Shown here piece after piece: positions 41,763 through 49,211 of a stretch of 64,000 nt of DNA. Each line of letters starts with the position of its first letter. Position 1 is the first letter of the stretch. Location: the NCBI RefSeq assembly GCF_038595005.1, contig NZ_CP151997.1:558001-622000 (forward strand), written 5' to 3'. Origin of the DNA: Chryseomicrobium sp. FSL W7-1435 (GTDB lineage: Bacteria; Bacillota; Bacilli; Bacillales_A; Planococcaceae). The notes under the pieces were generated by a model. The model searched no databases. It saw nothing but the letters and a program-made list of their open reading frames with translations, and was not told the origin of the DNA. The translations under genes were made by a program, and so were the position numbers.

Positions 41763-42038
41763 TTACTTGTTCCATACATCTTTATAAGCGGGCGTTTTCT
41801 CAAACTGACTTTTAACAAATGGACAAAGAGGGACGATTTTTAAATTTTGTTCACGTGCGTAATCTACGAGCTTTTCGACTAATTTTTGTCCGACACCTTC
41901 CCCGCGTAAGGAATCATCCACATGAGTATGGTCCGCGATGAGTTTTGTTGCACCAGTCGGAACATAATGAACTTCTGCTAATGTGTTCTCGCTGTCTTCT
42001 CCGACATAGAATTTATTGTTATCGTGTTTAATTTCCAT
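41763..42038 (-). CDS. YjdJ-like GNAT-fold protein
   Basis: 91 residues of the short GNAT family (COG2388): ADHTHVDDSLRGEGVGQKLV and KIVPLCPFVKSQFEKTPAY. ATG 42038 follows AAGGAG by 7 nt; a longer frame to 42059 contains that site. It lies 11 nt downstream of a YjdI-like gene, the same order as yjdI-yjdJ in E. coli. The substrate is unknown. Confidence 0.85.
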   Translation of the reverse strand: MEIKHDNNKFYVGEDSENTLAEVHYVPTGATKLIADHTHVDDSLRGEGVGQKLVEKLVDYAREQNLKIVPLCPFVKSQFEKTPAYKDVWNK

Positions 42039-42049
42039 CAAATCGCTCC

Positions 42050-42448
42050 TTATTGGCAACTGCCTTTTTTATCACAGAAAGGGGAATTTCCGGTCTGACC
42101 ACACCCGCACACGACGGCACGGTAAGTTACAATAGGTTGTTCATATTGAGTGAAGTGAAGATCTCCCCGCATTTCTAGCTGCCCATTGGTGTGAGCATTC
42201 ACAATTGTCGGAACTTCTGGCAATTCGCCGCGTACATTGTCATGCCGAATATATTGAAGAGCTCCGCTTGGACAGCGTTCAACAATCTCAGCAATAGCAG
42301 AAGCAACGCCATTCTCAGGATTAATCCATGGACGTTTCTTTGTGTTAAATACGGAGGGTAAGCCTTTCACACATTCAGCAGCATGGATACACAACCCAGG
42401 TGTGAAATACACATTGATGTCAGAGCTTACGTATTCTTTAGGTTCCAT
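42050..42448 (-). CDS. YjdI-like (4Fe-4S)-binding and CDGSH-like protein
   Basis: 132 residues. The N-terminal Fer4_19 domain has FTPGLCIHAAECVKGLPSVF and ERCPSGALQY (four Cys). The C-terminus resembles a CDGSH iron-sulfur motif, CGCGQTGNSPFCDKKGSCQ, but where CDGSH proteins have C-D-G-x-H this one has CDKKGSC, so the His ligand is lost or replaced by Cys. ATG 42448 is 8 nt from GAGAGG. Confidence 0.8.
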   Translation of the reverse strand: MEPKEYVSSDINVYFTPGLCIHAAECVKGLPSVFNTKKRPWINPENGVASAIAEIVERCPSGALQYIRHDNVRGELPEVPTIVNAHTNGQLEMRGDLHFTQYEQPIVTYRAVVCGCGQTGNSPFCDKKGSCQ

Positions 42449-42512
42449 TCTCGACACCTCTCATAGTCAGATTTTTCATACAATTAGTGTAGCATGTTTT
42501 GTTCTGACTATA

Positions 42513-42546
42513 CAAAAAGCCAGCAACCTCCAAAAGGTTGCTGGCT
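42513..42546 (-). terminator. Terminator of the HlyC/CorC operon
   Basis: On the reverse strand AGCCAGCAACCTT ... AGGTTGCTGGCT followed by TTTTT, close after the stop at 42551. Confidence 0.88.
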
Positions 42547-42550
42547 AAGA

Positions 42551-43885
42551 TTATTCTTGTTCTTCTGTTTGTTCAGATGTAGAAGGAAGATCAGGAAGAG
42601 TCATGAGAATACGTTCTACATGATTTTGTTCAAATTCAATGATACGAAGCTCGAATCCGGGTTCGACAAATGTATCACCTAGCTGCACTTCTAAAGAGCG
42701 AGCTTGAATCCAACCGGCAATCGTCTCAATGTCTTCAGAGTCTTGGAAATGAAGGGAGAAGCGTTCTTCTAAGTCAGAAAGTAACACGCGACCATCCACT
42801 TCGTATTGACGAGGCGCGACTTGATGAATGTCGTCGACTTCGTCTGCATCGAATTCATCCCGAATCTCGCCGACGATTTCTTCCAAAACATCTTCCAAAG
42901 TAAGCATTCCGGCCGTTCCGCCGTATTCATCCACTACAAGAACCATGTGCGCATGATTGGCTTTCATCGTGGCAAATGTTTTATCAAGTGGTGTGTTTTC
43001 AGACACAACAGGGAGTATTTTCACATAACTCGAGAAATCTTGAAGTGTCTCGGCTGCGATTTCAAGTAAAATTTCTTTTGCATTGATATAGCCAATAATT
43101 TTGTCTTTATCGTAATCTTCCGTGATGGCGTAACGCGTGAATTGATGTTCTTCAAACTCTTGAAGCATCTCTTCGTGTGTCGTTGTGATATCGATAGTTT
43201 CCATCTTTGTGCGAGGTACCATGAGATCACGTGCGATATGCTCATCAAAAGCAAAGATGTTTTGCATAAAAGCAAGCTCAGTTTGATTGAATTCGCCGCT
43301 CTTGAAACTTTGAGCCATCAAGATCTTGAGTTCTTCTTCTGAATGCGCTGTATCGTGGCCGGCTGGTTTGACACCGAACAAGCCCAATAATAAGCGACCA
43401 GATCCATTCAAGAACCAGATCAGCGGGAACATCACTTTACCAAACCAGTAGAGTGGGCGTGACAATAAAAGTGTCATGCGCTCTGCAAATTGAATGGCTA
43501 GAGTTTTAGGTGCTAATTCACCAACAACGACATGCAAAAATGTGACAAAGGAAAAAGCGAGCACAAATGAAATGATAGATATCAAGGAAGCAGGTAAGTC
43601 ATACTGTTGAAAAACTGGATAGAGAAGTAATTCAACTGTCGGTTTTCCTAAAAAACCAAGTCCTAAAGCTGTAACTGTGATACCTAATTGGCAGACAGAT
43701 AAATAATAATCTAAGTCTGAAGTTACTTTTTTGGCCAATACGGCGTTTTTATTTCCCTCAGCAATCAGCTGATCTAATCGGGATGAACGCACTTTGACAA
43801 CGGCGAATTTCGAACCGACGAAAAATGCGGTGGCAGCAATTAAAAAGACAATCATAAATAAGTTGAATGCTATGGCTAAGTCCAA
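42551..43885 (-). CDS. HlyC/CorC-family (DUF21-CBS) transporter, second paralogue
   Basis: 444 residues: a DUF21 (CNNM-type) membrane domain with about four helices (1-200), a CBS pair (about 215-335, with DLMVPRTKMETIDI and VVDEYGGTAGMLTLEDVLEE) and a CorC/HlyC C-terminal domain. These proteins are linked to Mg2+ (or Co2+) efflux, as MpfA in Bacillus/Staphylococcus. TTG 43885 lies behind a hairpin leader shared with the next paralogue. The gene is 41 nt downstream of that paralogue. Confidence 0.92.
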   Translation of the reverse strand: MDLAIAFNLFMIVFLIAATAFFVGSKFAVVKVRSSRLDQLIAEGNKNAVLAKKVTSDLDYYLSVCQLGITVTALGLGFLGKPTVELLLYPVFQQYDLPASLISIISFVLAFSFVTFLHVVVGELAPKTLAIQFAERMTLLLSRPLYWFGKVMFPLIWFLNGSGRLLLGLFGVKPAGHDTAHSEEELKILMAQSFKSGEFNQTELAFMQNIFAFDEHIARDLMVPRTKMETIDITTTHEEMLQEFEEHQFTRYAITEDYDKDKIIGYINAKEILLEIAAETLQDFSSYVKILPVVSENTPLDKTFATMKANHAHMVLVVDEYGGTAGMLTLEDVLEEIVGEIRDEFDADEVDDIHQVAPRQYEVDGRVLLSDLEERFSLHFQDSEDIETIAGWIQARSLEVQLGDTFVEPGFELRIIEFEQNHVERILMTLPDLPSTSEQTEEQE

Positions 43886-43911
43886 ATGGTCCCCTTTCGG
43901 GTGACACCTCC
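43886..43911 (-). promoter_or_regulatory. SD-hairpin-start element of the second HlyC/CorC gene
   Basis: On the reverse strand GGAGGT is followed by a hairpin GTC-a-CCC-GAAA-GGG-GAC (GNRA loop) and then the TTG start. The same arrangement precedes the other paralogue. The hairpin separates the upstream Shine-Dalgarno from the start, and its 3' arm offers a second weak site (GGGG). Confidence 0.6.
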
Positions 43912-43926
43912 ATTAAATGAAATTGA

Positions 43927-45255
43927 TTAAAGTTCCTCGGATAGTTCAGGTGCTTTCGGGATCAGCTGCAAACGGGCAGCCTCTATGTGATGTTGCTCCA
44001 CTTCAACGGCCTCTACAGAGAACGTCTCAGTTGCGATGACATCACCCATCTCTACATTAAGCTTTTGAGATTGCATCCAGCCAGAAAGTGTATCGATGTT
44101 TTCTGCATCTTCAAACTGTAGTTGGAAGCGTTCATTTAGTTCATCGAGCAAAACGCGCCCTTGTACTAAGTAAACATTCTCACCGATTTCCTGAATTTCA
44201 TCGACTTCATCTTCATCAAATTCATCCCGGATTTCCCCGACAATTTCTTCAAGTAAATCCTCAAGAGTGACAATTCCAGCAGTACCGCCGAATTCATCTA
44301 CAACTAACGAGATGTGGGATTGCTTTGTTTTCATTAAATCGAAAATCTCGACAAGCGGTGTCGTTTCGACTATAACGGGTATCTCTTTTATGAAATGTTC
44401 GATGCCATGCTCTTTTTTCGTAGCAAGTGCCGTAAGCATCTCTTTTACGTTCATGTAGCCGATAATATGATCTTTATCAAAGTTCTCAGTTACTGGATAA
44501 CGTGTAAACTGGTGTTCACTAAAGAAAGCAATTAATTCCTGACGTGTGGATTCAAGAGAAACGGTTTCCATTTTTGTGCGTGGAATCATTAAATCTTTGG
44601 CAACTCGTCCGTCGAATGAAAATACATTTTGCATGAAAGCCAGTTCTGTTTGGTTAATTTCACCACTTTGGTAACTGTGCGTCATAATGATTTTCAATTC
44701 TTCTTGAGAGTGTGCTAGCTCATGGGGAGAAGGTTTTACTCCAAATGCTCTCAATAACAGACGTGCTGAACCGTTTAATATCCAGATGAACGGGAACATA
44801 ATTTTTCCGAACCAATACAAAGGTTTTGCAAATAGCAGTGTCATTCTCTCAGCGTATTGAATGGCAAGCGTTTTTGGCGCAAGTTCTCCAATGACAACGT
44901 GTAAAAATGTTACCGATGCGAACGCAATCGTAAAGGATAAAACTGAGATAACGGGTTCGCCGATATCAAAGTTTTCAAATACGGGATGTAACAGTCTTTC
45001 AACTGTTGGTTCTCCTAACCATCCAAGTCCAAGTGCAGTCACGGTGATTCCGAGCTGACACGCAGACAAGTAGTAATCAAGGTCGATAGTTATGCGTTTT
45101 GCAAGTTCTGCGGTTTTATTACCTTCTGAAATTAATTGATCAAGTCGTGACATAGGAACTTTAACGACTGCGAACTCCGATCCTACAAAGAATGCTGTGA
45201 GTGCAATCAATAAAGCTACCAATCCTAAGTTTAGCCATAATATACTACTGTCCAA
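43927..45255 (-). CDS. HlyC/CorC-family (DUF21-CBS) transporter, first paralogue
   Basis: 442 residues with the same architecture and clear similarity to the downstream gene (for example FFVGSEFAVVKVPMSRLDQL and DLMIPRTKMETVSL). Possible Mg2+ exporter. TTG 45255 (LDSSILW) is chosen because its context ACCTATTGGAC matches the paralogue start; the frame stays open to 45309 but would swallow the leader hairpin. Confidence 0.9.
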   Translation of the reverse strand: MDSSILWLNLGLVALLIALTAFFVGSEFAVVKVPMSRLDQLISEGNKTAELAKRITIDLDYYLSACQLGITVTALGLGWLGEPTVERLLHPVFENFDIGEPVISVLSFTIAFASVTFLHVVIGELAPKTLAIQYAERMTLLFAKPLYWFGKIMFPFIWILNGSARLLLRAFGVKPSPHELAHSQEELKIIMTHSYQSGEINQTELAFMQNVFSFDGRVAKDLMIPRTKMETVSLESTRQELIAFFSEHQFTRYPVTENFDKDHIIGYMNVKEMLTALATKKEHGIEHFIKEIPVIVETTPLVEIFDLMKTKQSHISLVVDEFGGTAGIVTLEDLLEEIVGEIRDEFDEDEVDEIQEIGENVYLVQGRVLLDELNERFQLQFEDAENIDTLSGWMQSQKLNVEMGDVIATETFSVEAVEVEQHHIEAARLQLIPKAPELSEEL

Positions 45256-45282
45256 TAGGTCCCCTAAAAGGGTGACACCTCC
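45256..45282 (-). promoter_or_regulatory. SD-hairpin-start element of the first HlyC/CorC gene
   Basis: GGAGGT, then GTC-a-CCC-tttta-GGG-GAC, then CTA and TTG. The stem is the same as in the paralogue; only the loop differs (tttta against GAAA). Confidence 0.6.
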
Positions 45283-45593
45283 GTAAATGTATGTTGTAGT
45301 TTGAGCCACTTCAACTATGTACTACCGTGCCTAGCGTTCCGTGCGTAAATGGCAGGTGTCTGTTGAGAGCAGGCCGAATAAACGTGTTTGGTAAATGCGG
45401 GTTCGATTTAGTTTCGCCATTTCACCAGAACGGAAAATATCCTTCCCAAGTAGAGCACCCCCAATTTTTCAAATTAAGACTACTTTACCATATTCGAAAT
45501 TACGCGTACAGTAGAATGTCATGTATATATAAGGTGAAACCTTTATCTCAGAAAAACGTACACTCTAGTATCAATCTAATTGAGGTGAAAAAT
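45283..45593 (-). other. Long leader/intergenic region with structured RNA potential
   Basis: 310 nt between divergent genes without a credible gene. On the reverse strand it contains a long bulged stem, GGTGAAATGGCG with CGCATTTACC (45426-45390), and several smaller hairpins, upstream of the CorC-type genes. It does not match the M-box (Mg2+) or yybP-ykoY consensus as I know them. Confidence 0.4.
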
Positions 45594-45887
45594 ATGGTGA
45601 CTCTTATTCACGTTGCCAGTCTTGTATCAGTTATCACACTGTCGTTATTTAAAGATGTTTCGGACCGTGAAGTTCGAAAAAACATAGAAGCCTTGCGTCA
45701 AAAAATATGGTTTCAGTTGTATTGGAATGACGACCAATCACGACAACTCATTGAAACGGATGGGCAACTTCAAAAAGTAATCGGCTGTATGAACCGGGAC
45801 AAGTTGTCCAAGGACCGCTATGAAGCTTGGCAGCGAAAAAAGCTCGTGACATTATTGGAAAAAAAGCTTGAGGAGTCTAGTTTGTAG
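45594..45887 (+). CDS. Hypothetical protein, 97 aa
   Basis: ATG 45594 with GAGGTGAAAAAT upstream; the frame is open to 45327 but that part has no site and lies in the leader of the divergent gene. An N-terminal hydrophobic segment MVTLIHVASLVSVITLSLF is followed by a basic helical domain (KDVSDREVRKNIEALRQKIW). The family is not recognised. Confidence 0.65.
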   Translation: MVTLIHVASLVSVITLSLFKDVSDREVRKNIEALRQKIWFQLYWNDDQSRQLIETDGQLQKVIGCMNRDKLSKDRYEAWQRKKLVTLLEKKLEESSL

Positions 45888-45968
45888 AATTTTGAAAGTC
45901 TCTAGACATTCGTACTAACCTTCCGTATAATCAAAAGCAATAACTATACGGATAGGGGGGGAAGACGC

Positions 45969-46355
45969 ATGTGGAACGACTTTAAAGCTTTTGCATTCAA
46001 AGGGAACGTCTTGGAGCTAGCAATTGCTGTAGTAATCGGAGCAGCTTTTGGAAAAATTGTGGCATCCTTAGTGGAAAACATTATCACGCCTTTGATTGGG
46101 CTCGTGATGGGTGGCATTGATTTCTCAGGACTCGCGGTAACTGTTGGCGATGCTAAGGTTACTTATGGTGCTTTTATTCAATCCGTCATTGATTTCTTGA
46201 TCATTGCGTTCGTTATTTTCTTATTTGTCCGGATGCTCGGAAAGCTAAAACGTAAAGAGGAAATCAAACCTGAAGAGGGCCCAACTATTGATTCTAAAGA
46301 AGAATTATTGATTGAGATTCGCGATTTATTGAAGCAACAAAATACAATGCGTTAA
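45969..46355 (+). CDS. mscL: Large-conductance mechanosensitive channel MscL
   Basis: 128 residues: N-terminal helix WNDFKAFAFKGNVLELAIAV, TM1 with VIGAAFGKIVASLVENIITP, a periplasmic loop, TM2 and a charged C-terminal helix KEELLIEIRDLLKQQ. The length is normal. Releases solutes on hypo-osmotic shock. GGGGGG lies before ATG. Confidence 0.97.
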   Translation: MWNDFKAFAFKGNVLELAIAVVIGAAFGKIVASLVENIITPLIGLVMGGIDFSGLAVTVGDAKVTYGAFIQSVIDFLIIAFVIFLFVRMLGKLKRKEEIKPEEGPTIDSKEELLIEIRDLLKQQNTMR

Positions 46356-46361
46356 AAACTG

Positions 46362-46394
46362 CCGCCTGGAAAAAGACATCTCCAGGCGGTTTTT
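46362..46394 (+). terminator. Terminator after mscL
   Basis: CCGCCTGGA ... TCCAGGCGG followed by TTTTT, 7 nt after the stop. Confidence 0.9.
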
Positions 46395-46442
46395 CTATCC
46401 TGTTGAGAAAATCGACGTCCTAGATAAGTAAGAGGTGAAACG

Positions 46443-47138
46443 ATGAAAAAGCGCTATTTAGTAGTAGGAATTTTAATTACTCTTGTGTTGTTCAGTGTCA
46501 TGTTTCGGGGTGGGGTGATTTTACAAACGCTCGGCGTGACATTGGATAACCCATTTGCTCCTCGGGTAGAAGTGGAAGACCGAACAGTTTGGTCGGACCG
46601 AAATGGCAACGGGATCACGGATCAACTTGATATTGTGGCGGCTGCACGTGTCGAAGTAGAAAATCGCACAACTTACCAGAGCGCCTATTACGGAGGAGGC
46701 TATCCACCGGACGATGAAGGTGTGTGTACGGATGTTATTTGGCGCGGATTATTAGGTGCAGATATTGTATTGAAAGATGAAATGGATGCAGATATTGCTG
46801 CCAATGTAGAAGCCTATCCTCGAACGGAAGGAACTCCGGACCCGAATATTGATTTTCGACGTGTCCCGAATCAGTATGCATTCTTAGAAAGACATGCAGA
46901 ATCTTTGACGACCGACTTGATTGCAGGAGATCTCGACAATTTGGCTGAGTGGCAACCTGGAGACATTGTGATTTTCTTAGAAGGGACAGACCATGCGGGA
47001 ATTATATCAGATAAGCGTGCAAAAGATGGCACGCCCTATATGATTCATAACATGCCCCCATTTGCAGCAGAAATCAAGCTGTCGTCTTATAAACAGCCGA
47101 TTGCTGGACACTACCGTTGGAAGTTTGGAGCTGAATAA
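46443..47138 (+). CDS. DUF1287 protein (exported, papain-like fold)
   Basis: 231 residues. One N-terminal membrane helix (6-26), then a DUF1287 domain: GYPPDDEGVCTDVIWRGLLG with the Cys, DFRRVPNQYAFL, and DHAGIISD with the His. This Cys/His pair suggests a cysteine hydrolase of NlpC/P60-like fold acting outside the membrane. A DRNGNGITD segment (56-64) resembles a calcium-binding EF/dockerin loop. AGAGGTGAAACG precedes the ATG. Confidence 0.85.
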   Translation: MKKRYLVVGILITLVLFSVMFRGGVILQTLGVTLDNPFAPRVEVEDRTVWSDRNGNGITDQLDIVAAARVEVENRTTYQSAYYGGGYPPDDEGVCTDVIWRGLLGADIVLKDEMDADIAANVEAYPRTEGTPDPNIDFRRVPNQYAFLERHAESLTTDLIAGDLDNLAEWQPGDIVIFLEGTDHAGIISDKRAKDGTPYMIHNMPPFAAEIKLSSYKQPIAGHYRWKFGAE

Positions 47139-47139
47139 C

Positions 47140-47547
47140 TCATTTTCGTACAATAATATGCAACCCCTCTACTTGCAACTGCGGACGGTCGACAAGGAAC
47201 AGTCGATTGTAGTAGGCAAGCCGGGAGGGAATGTGACGTTGTTCTGACTGTGACCAGTAAGTGAGAGAAAGCCCAGATTCTAAACAAAAAGTTGTATCCT
47301 CGATGTACAGACAACCGTCTGAGCCACGCACTACTTCACCTGCATACAGTACAGGATCTACACCGTGCCGGATTAAAAGAGCTAATTCTTTGGTCTTTTC
47401 ACTTACAAGGCGATGAAAGGCAGCGGATGAGAAATGCGCTTCTTCATATGCATAGCTTTCAAACGAATTTGCAAGCTGGCGAAGCTCTTGAGCGATAGGT
47501 TTTAAAGCAGGATGGTGAACACGGTCAGTTGAATACAACAATTTCAT
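47140..47547 (-). CDS. SOS-boxed protein of unknown function, about 135 aa
   Basis: Soluble: MKLLYSTDRVHHPALKPIAQ, a helical first half, a strand-rich second half. I do not recognise the family. A palindromic LexA-type box lies 13 nt upstream of the start, so it probably belongs to the SOS response. The Shine-Dalgarno GAGGAG is only 2 nt from ATG 47547; TTG 47541 or 47538 would have better spacing. It converges with the DUF1287 gene (1 nt apart). Confidence 0.7.
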   Translation of the reverse strand: MKLLYSTDRVHHPALKPIAQELRQLANSFESYAYEEAHFSSAAFHRLVSEKTKELALLIRHGVDPVLYAGEVVRGSDGCLYIEDTTFCLESGLSLTYWSQSEQRHIPSRLAYYNRLFLVDRPQLQVEGLHIIVRK

Positions 47548-47559
47548 CACTCCTCAATA

Positions 47560-47573
47560 AGAACATTTGTTCT
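47560..47573 (-). promoter_or_regulatory. LexA (SOS) box
   Basis: AGAACAAATGTTCT on the reverse strand, a perfect GAAC-N4-GTTC palindrome agreeing with the Bacillus consensus CGAACRNRYGTTCG except at the ends. A promoter TTGTTG-N17-TAGAAT stands directly upstream, so LexA would block the start of transcription. It is almost identical to the box at 57370. Confidence 0.75.
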
Positions 47574-47618
47574 ATTCTATCACGAGGTTGCTAGAACAAC
47601 AAGTTCTTTCCCAGAAAA

Positions 47619-47648
47619 AAAGAGCAGTCCTCGTAGGATTACTCTTTT
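47619..47648 (-). terminator. Terminator of the MFS gene
   Basis: On the reverse strand AAGAGtAaTCC-tacga-GGAcTgCTCTT followed by TTTTT; its 5' arm overlaps the stop codon region. Confidence 0.7.
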
Positions 47649-49090
47649 GCTTGACGACCAACTTGGAACCCTGCAAACAAAGCGCCAATGACCAATGCGC
47701 CAGCGGTACTAGTGAACAGTACAGAAATGTCGGAGCTTACAACCGCTAGACCTGAAGAACCAAGTACGACTCCTAATGAAAAAAAGGCATAGAAATAGCC
47801 ATAAGCTCTTCCTCGATTGCAATTGGTCGTTCCTTTAAAAAGAAAGACATTAATAGCGGGAAATGTAAACGCAAAGCCAATGCCATAGATCATCAAAATG
47901 AGATAGAAAGCAACAATGTCATTTGCGACGCCCAGCGCAAATTGCGCCGCTGCAATCAGCAGGAGACCGATTCTGAAATTTACCACAGCTGGCCACTTGT
48001 CGAATAAGCGTCTTGCGGGAGAGAGAAATACCAGAACGGCTGTTAGGCCGAACGCGCTAAGTAATGTTCCGCTAACTCTAGAGCTGAATCCAAGCTCTTC
48101 AACACGTAAAGGCAAGAGATAGGCGAGAGCACCTTGCGAAAACATCAGTAAGAAAGCCCCACCAAACGCTACTACCAAAGCGGGATGAAAAGGCAAATGT
48201 GCTACACGTTCAGTAGTTCGAGCAAACAATTGTCCCCTTAGTAAAACTAGTGCAGCAAGTAACAAGATCCCTCCAAATAGTCCTACGGTGCGAAGGACAA
48301 AGGGAGCCGAAGTCTGTGCTGCCATAATGCCACTAAAGGCAGGTCCTAAAATGGCGGCTGCTCCCACAAAAGCTCCAGTGATGGCATTTTCACTTCCTGC
48401 CTCTTCTAAACGGCTTTGATTTGCTACAAATGTAAAGGCTGCTGGGACAATGAACCCTCCGATGAAACCATGAAGAAATCGTACAACCAATAACATCTCA
48501 GGCGTTTCAACAAAAGAGTAAGCGCCTAACATAACGGTTGTACCTGCAAGACCTATTAGTAGTAATCGATAGGGTCCAAATCGGTCCGTCAAAATGCCAG
48601 CGAGCAAATTTCCTCCTGTATTTGAGAAGGAATACATACCGACTGCAATACCGGCAATGAGTGTCGAGGCGCCTAAACTTGTCGCAAAAGTACTCATGAT
48701 GGGAAGTTGGGCAAAGAGGTCCATGAACGAGAAGAAAATAATAGCATAGACAATCCATAAGACAGGGAAAGCACGTATCTGAAAGGTGGCCTCTCGCTTT
48801 TTGACTGCACGATCCAATACAAAATTGGCACCTGGAACAAAAGCTGCAGCAACTGCGAGTAAACTCCAGTATACTTTCCAGCCAACTGTTAACTGAACGA
48901 TGACAATAGACACCGCGTAAGCAATAAAAATAGCTCCATGAATAGAGCCAACATAGGTGACGGCTAGTGGCATATCTGCGAAATATTTAAGTGGCACCGC
49001 AATGCCTAATAATATAAGTAAAGATACGCCATCGGCAAGACCTAAAAAACGGAATAGTCGAATGGGCAAATACGGTTTGTCTCGTAGCAA
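47639..49090 (-). CDS. DUF3817-MFS fusion transporter
   Basis: 483 residues. The first ~95 residues are a DUF3817 membrane domain (FRFLGLADGVSLLILLGIAV, MPLAVTYVGSIHGAIFIAYA). The rest is a 12-helix MFS transporter with GILTDRFGPYRLLLIGLAGT between helices 2 and 3 (GxxxDRxGRR-like loop). DUF3817 is normally a stand-alone protein. The frame is continuous with no start between the parts. TTG 49090 follows AAGAAGGG. The substrate is unknown; MFS drug/sugar efflux is a guess. Confidence 0.85.
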   Translation of the reverse strand: MLRDKPYLPIRLFRFLGLADGVSLLILLGIAVPLKYFADMPLAVTYVGSIHGAIFIAYAVSIVIVQLTVGWKVYWSLLAVAAAFVPGANFVLDRAVKKREATFQIRAFPVLWIVYAIIFFSFMDLFAQLPIMSTFATSLGASTLIAGIAVGMYSFSNTGGNLLAGILTDRFGPYRLLLIGLAGTTVMLGAYSFVETPEMLLVVRFLHGFIGGFIVPAAFTFVANQSRLEEAGSENAITGAFVGAAAILGPAFSGIMAAQTSAPFVLRTVGLFGGILLLAALVLLRGQLFARTTERVAHLPFHPALVVAFGGAFLLMFSQGALAYLLPLRVEELGFSSRVSGTLLSAFGLTAVLVFLSPARRLFDKWPAVVNFRIGLLLIAAAQFALGVANDIVAFYLILMIYGIGFAFTFPAINVFLFKGTTNCNRGRAYGYFYAFFSLGVVLGSSGLAVVSSDISVLFTSTAGALVIGALFAGFQVGRQAKE

Positions 49091-49211
49091 CGAAAACCCT
49101 TCTTTCTTGATCTGCTTTCAGTATTTCATAAAAAAAATGTTGGGGCAAGTTACGAAATTCAAACGTTTCTCCTGCGACTTTTGGTATGCTATAAAATAGA
49201 GGTGAACCCCC

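Noticed and set aside
45283-45593. M-box magnesium riboswitch before the CorC-type genes
   Set aside because: Although long and structured, the region does not contain the conserved M-box core as I know it; kept only as an unidentified leader.
45327-45593. Longer form of the 97-aa protein starting at 45327
   Set aside because: The extension lies in the divergent leader, has no ribosome binding site, and a good site stands before ATG 45594.
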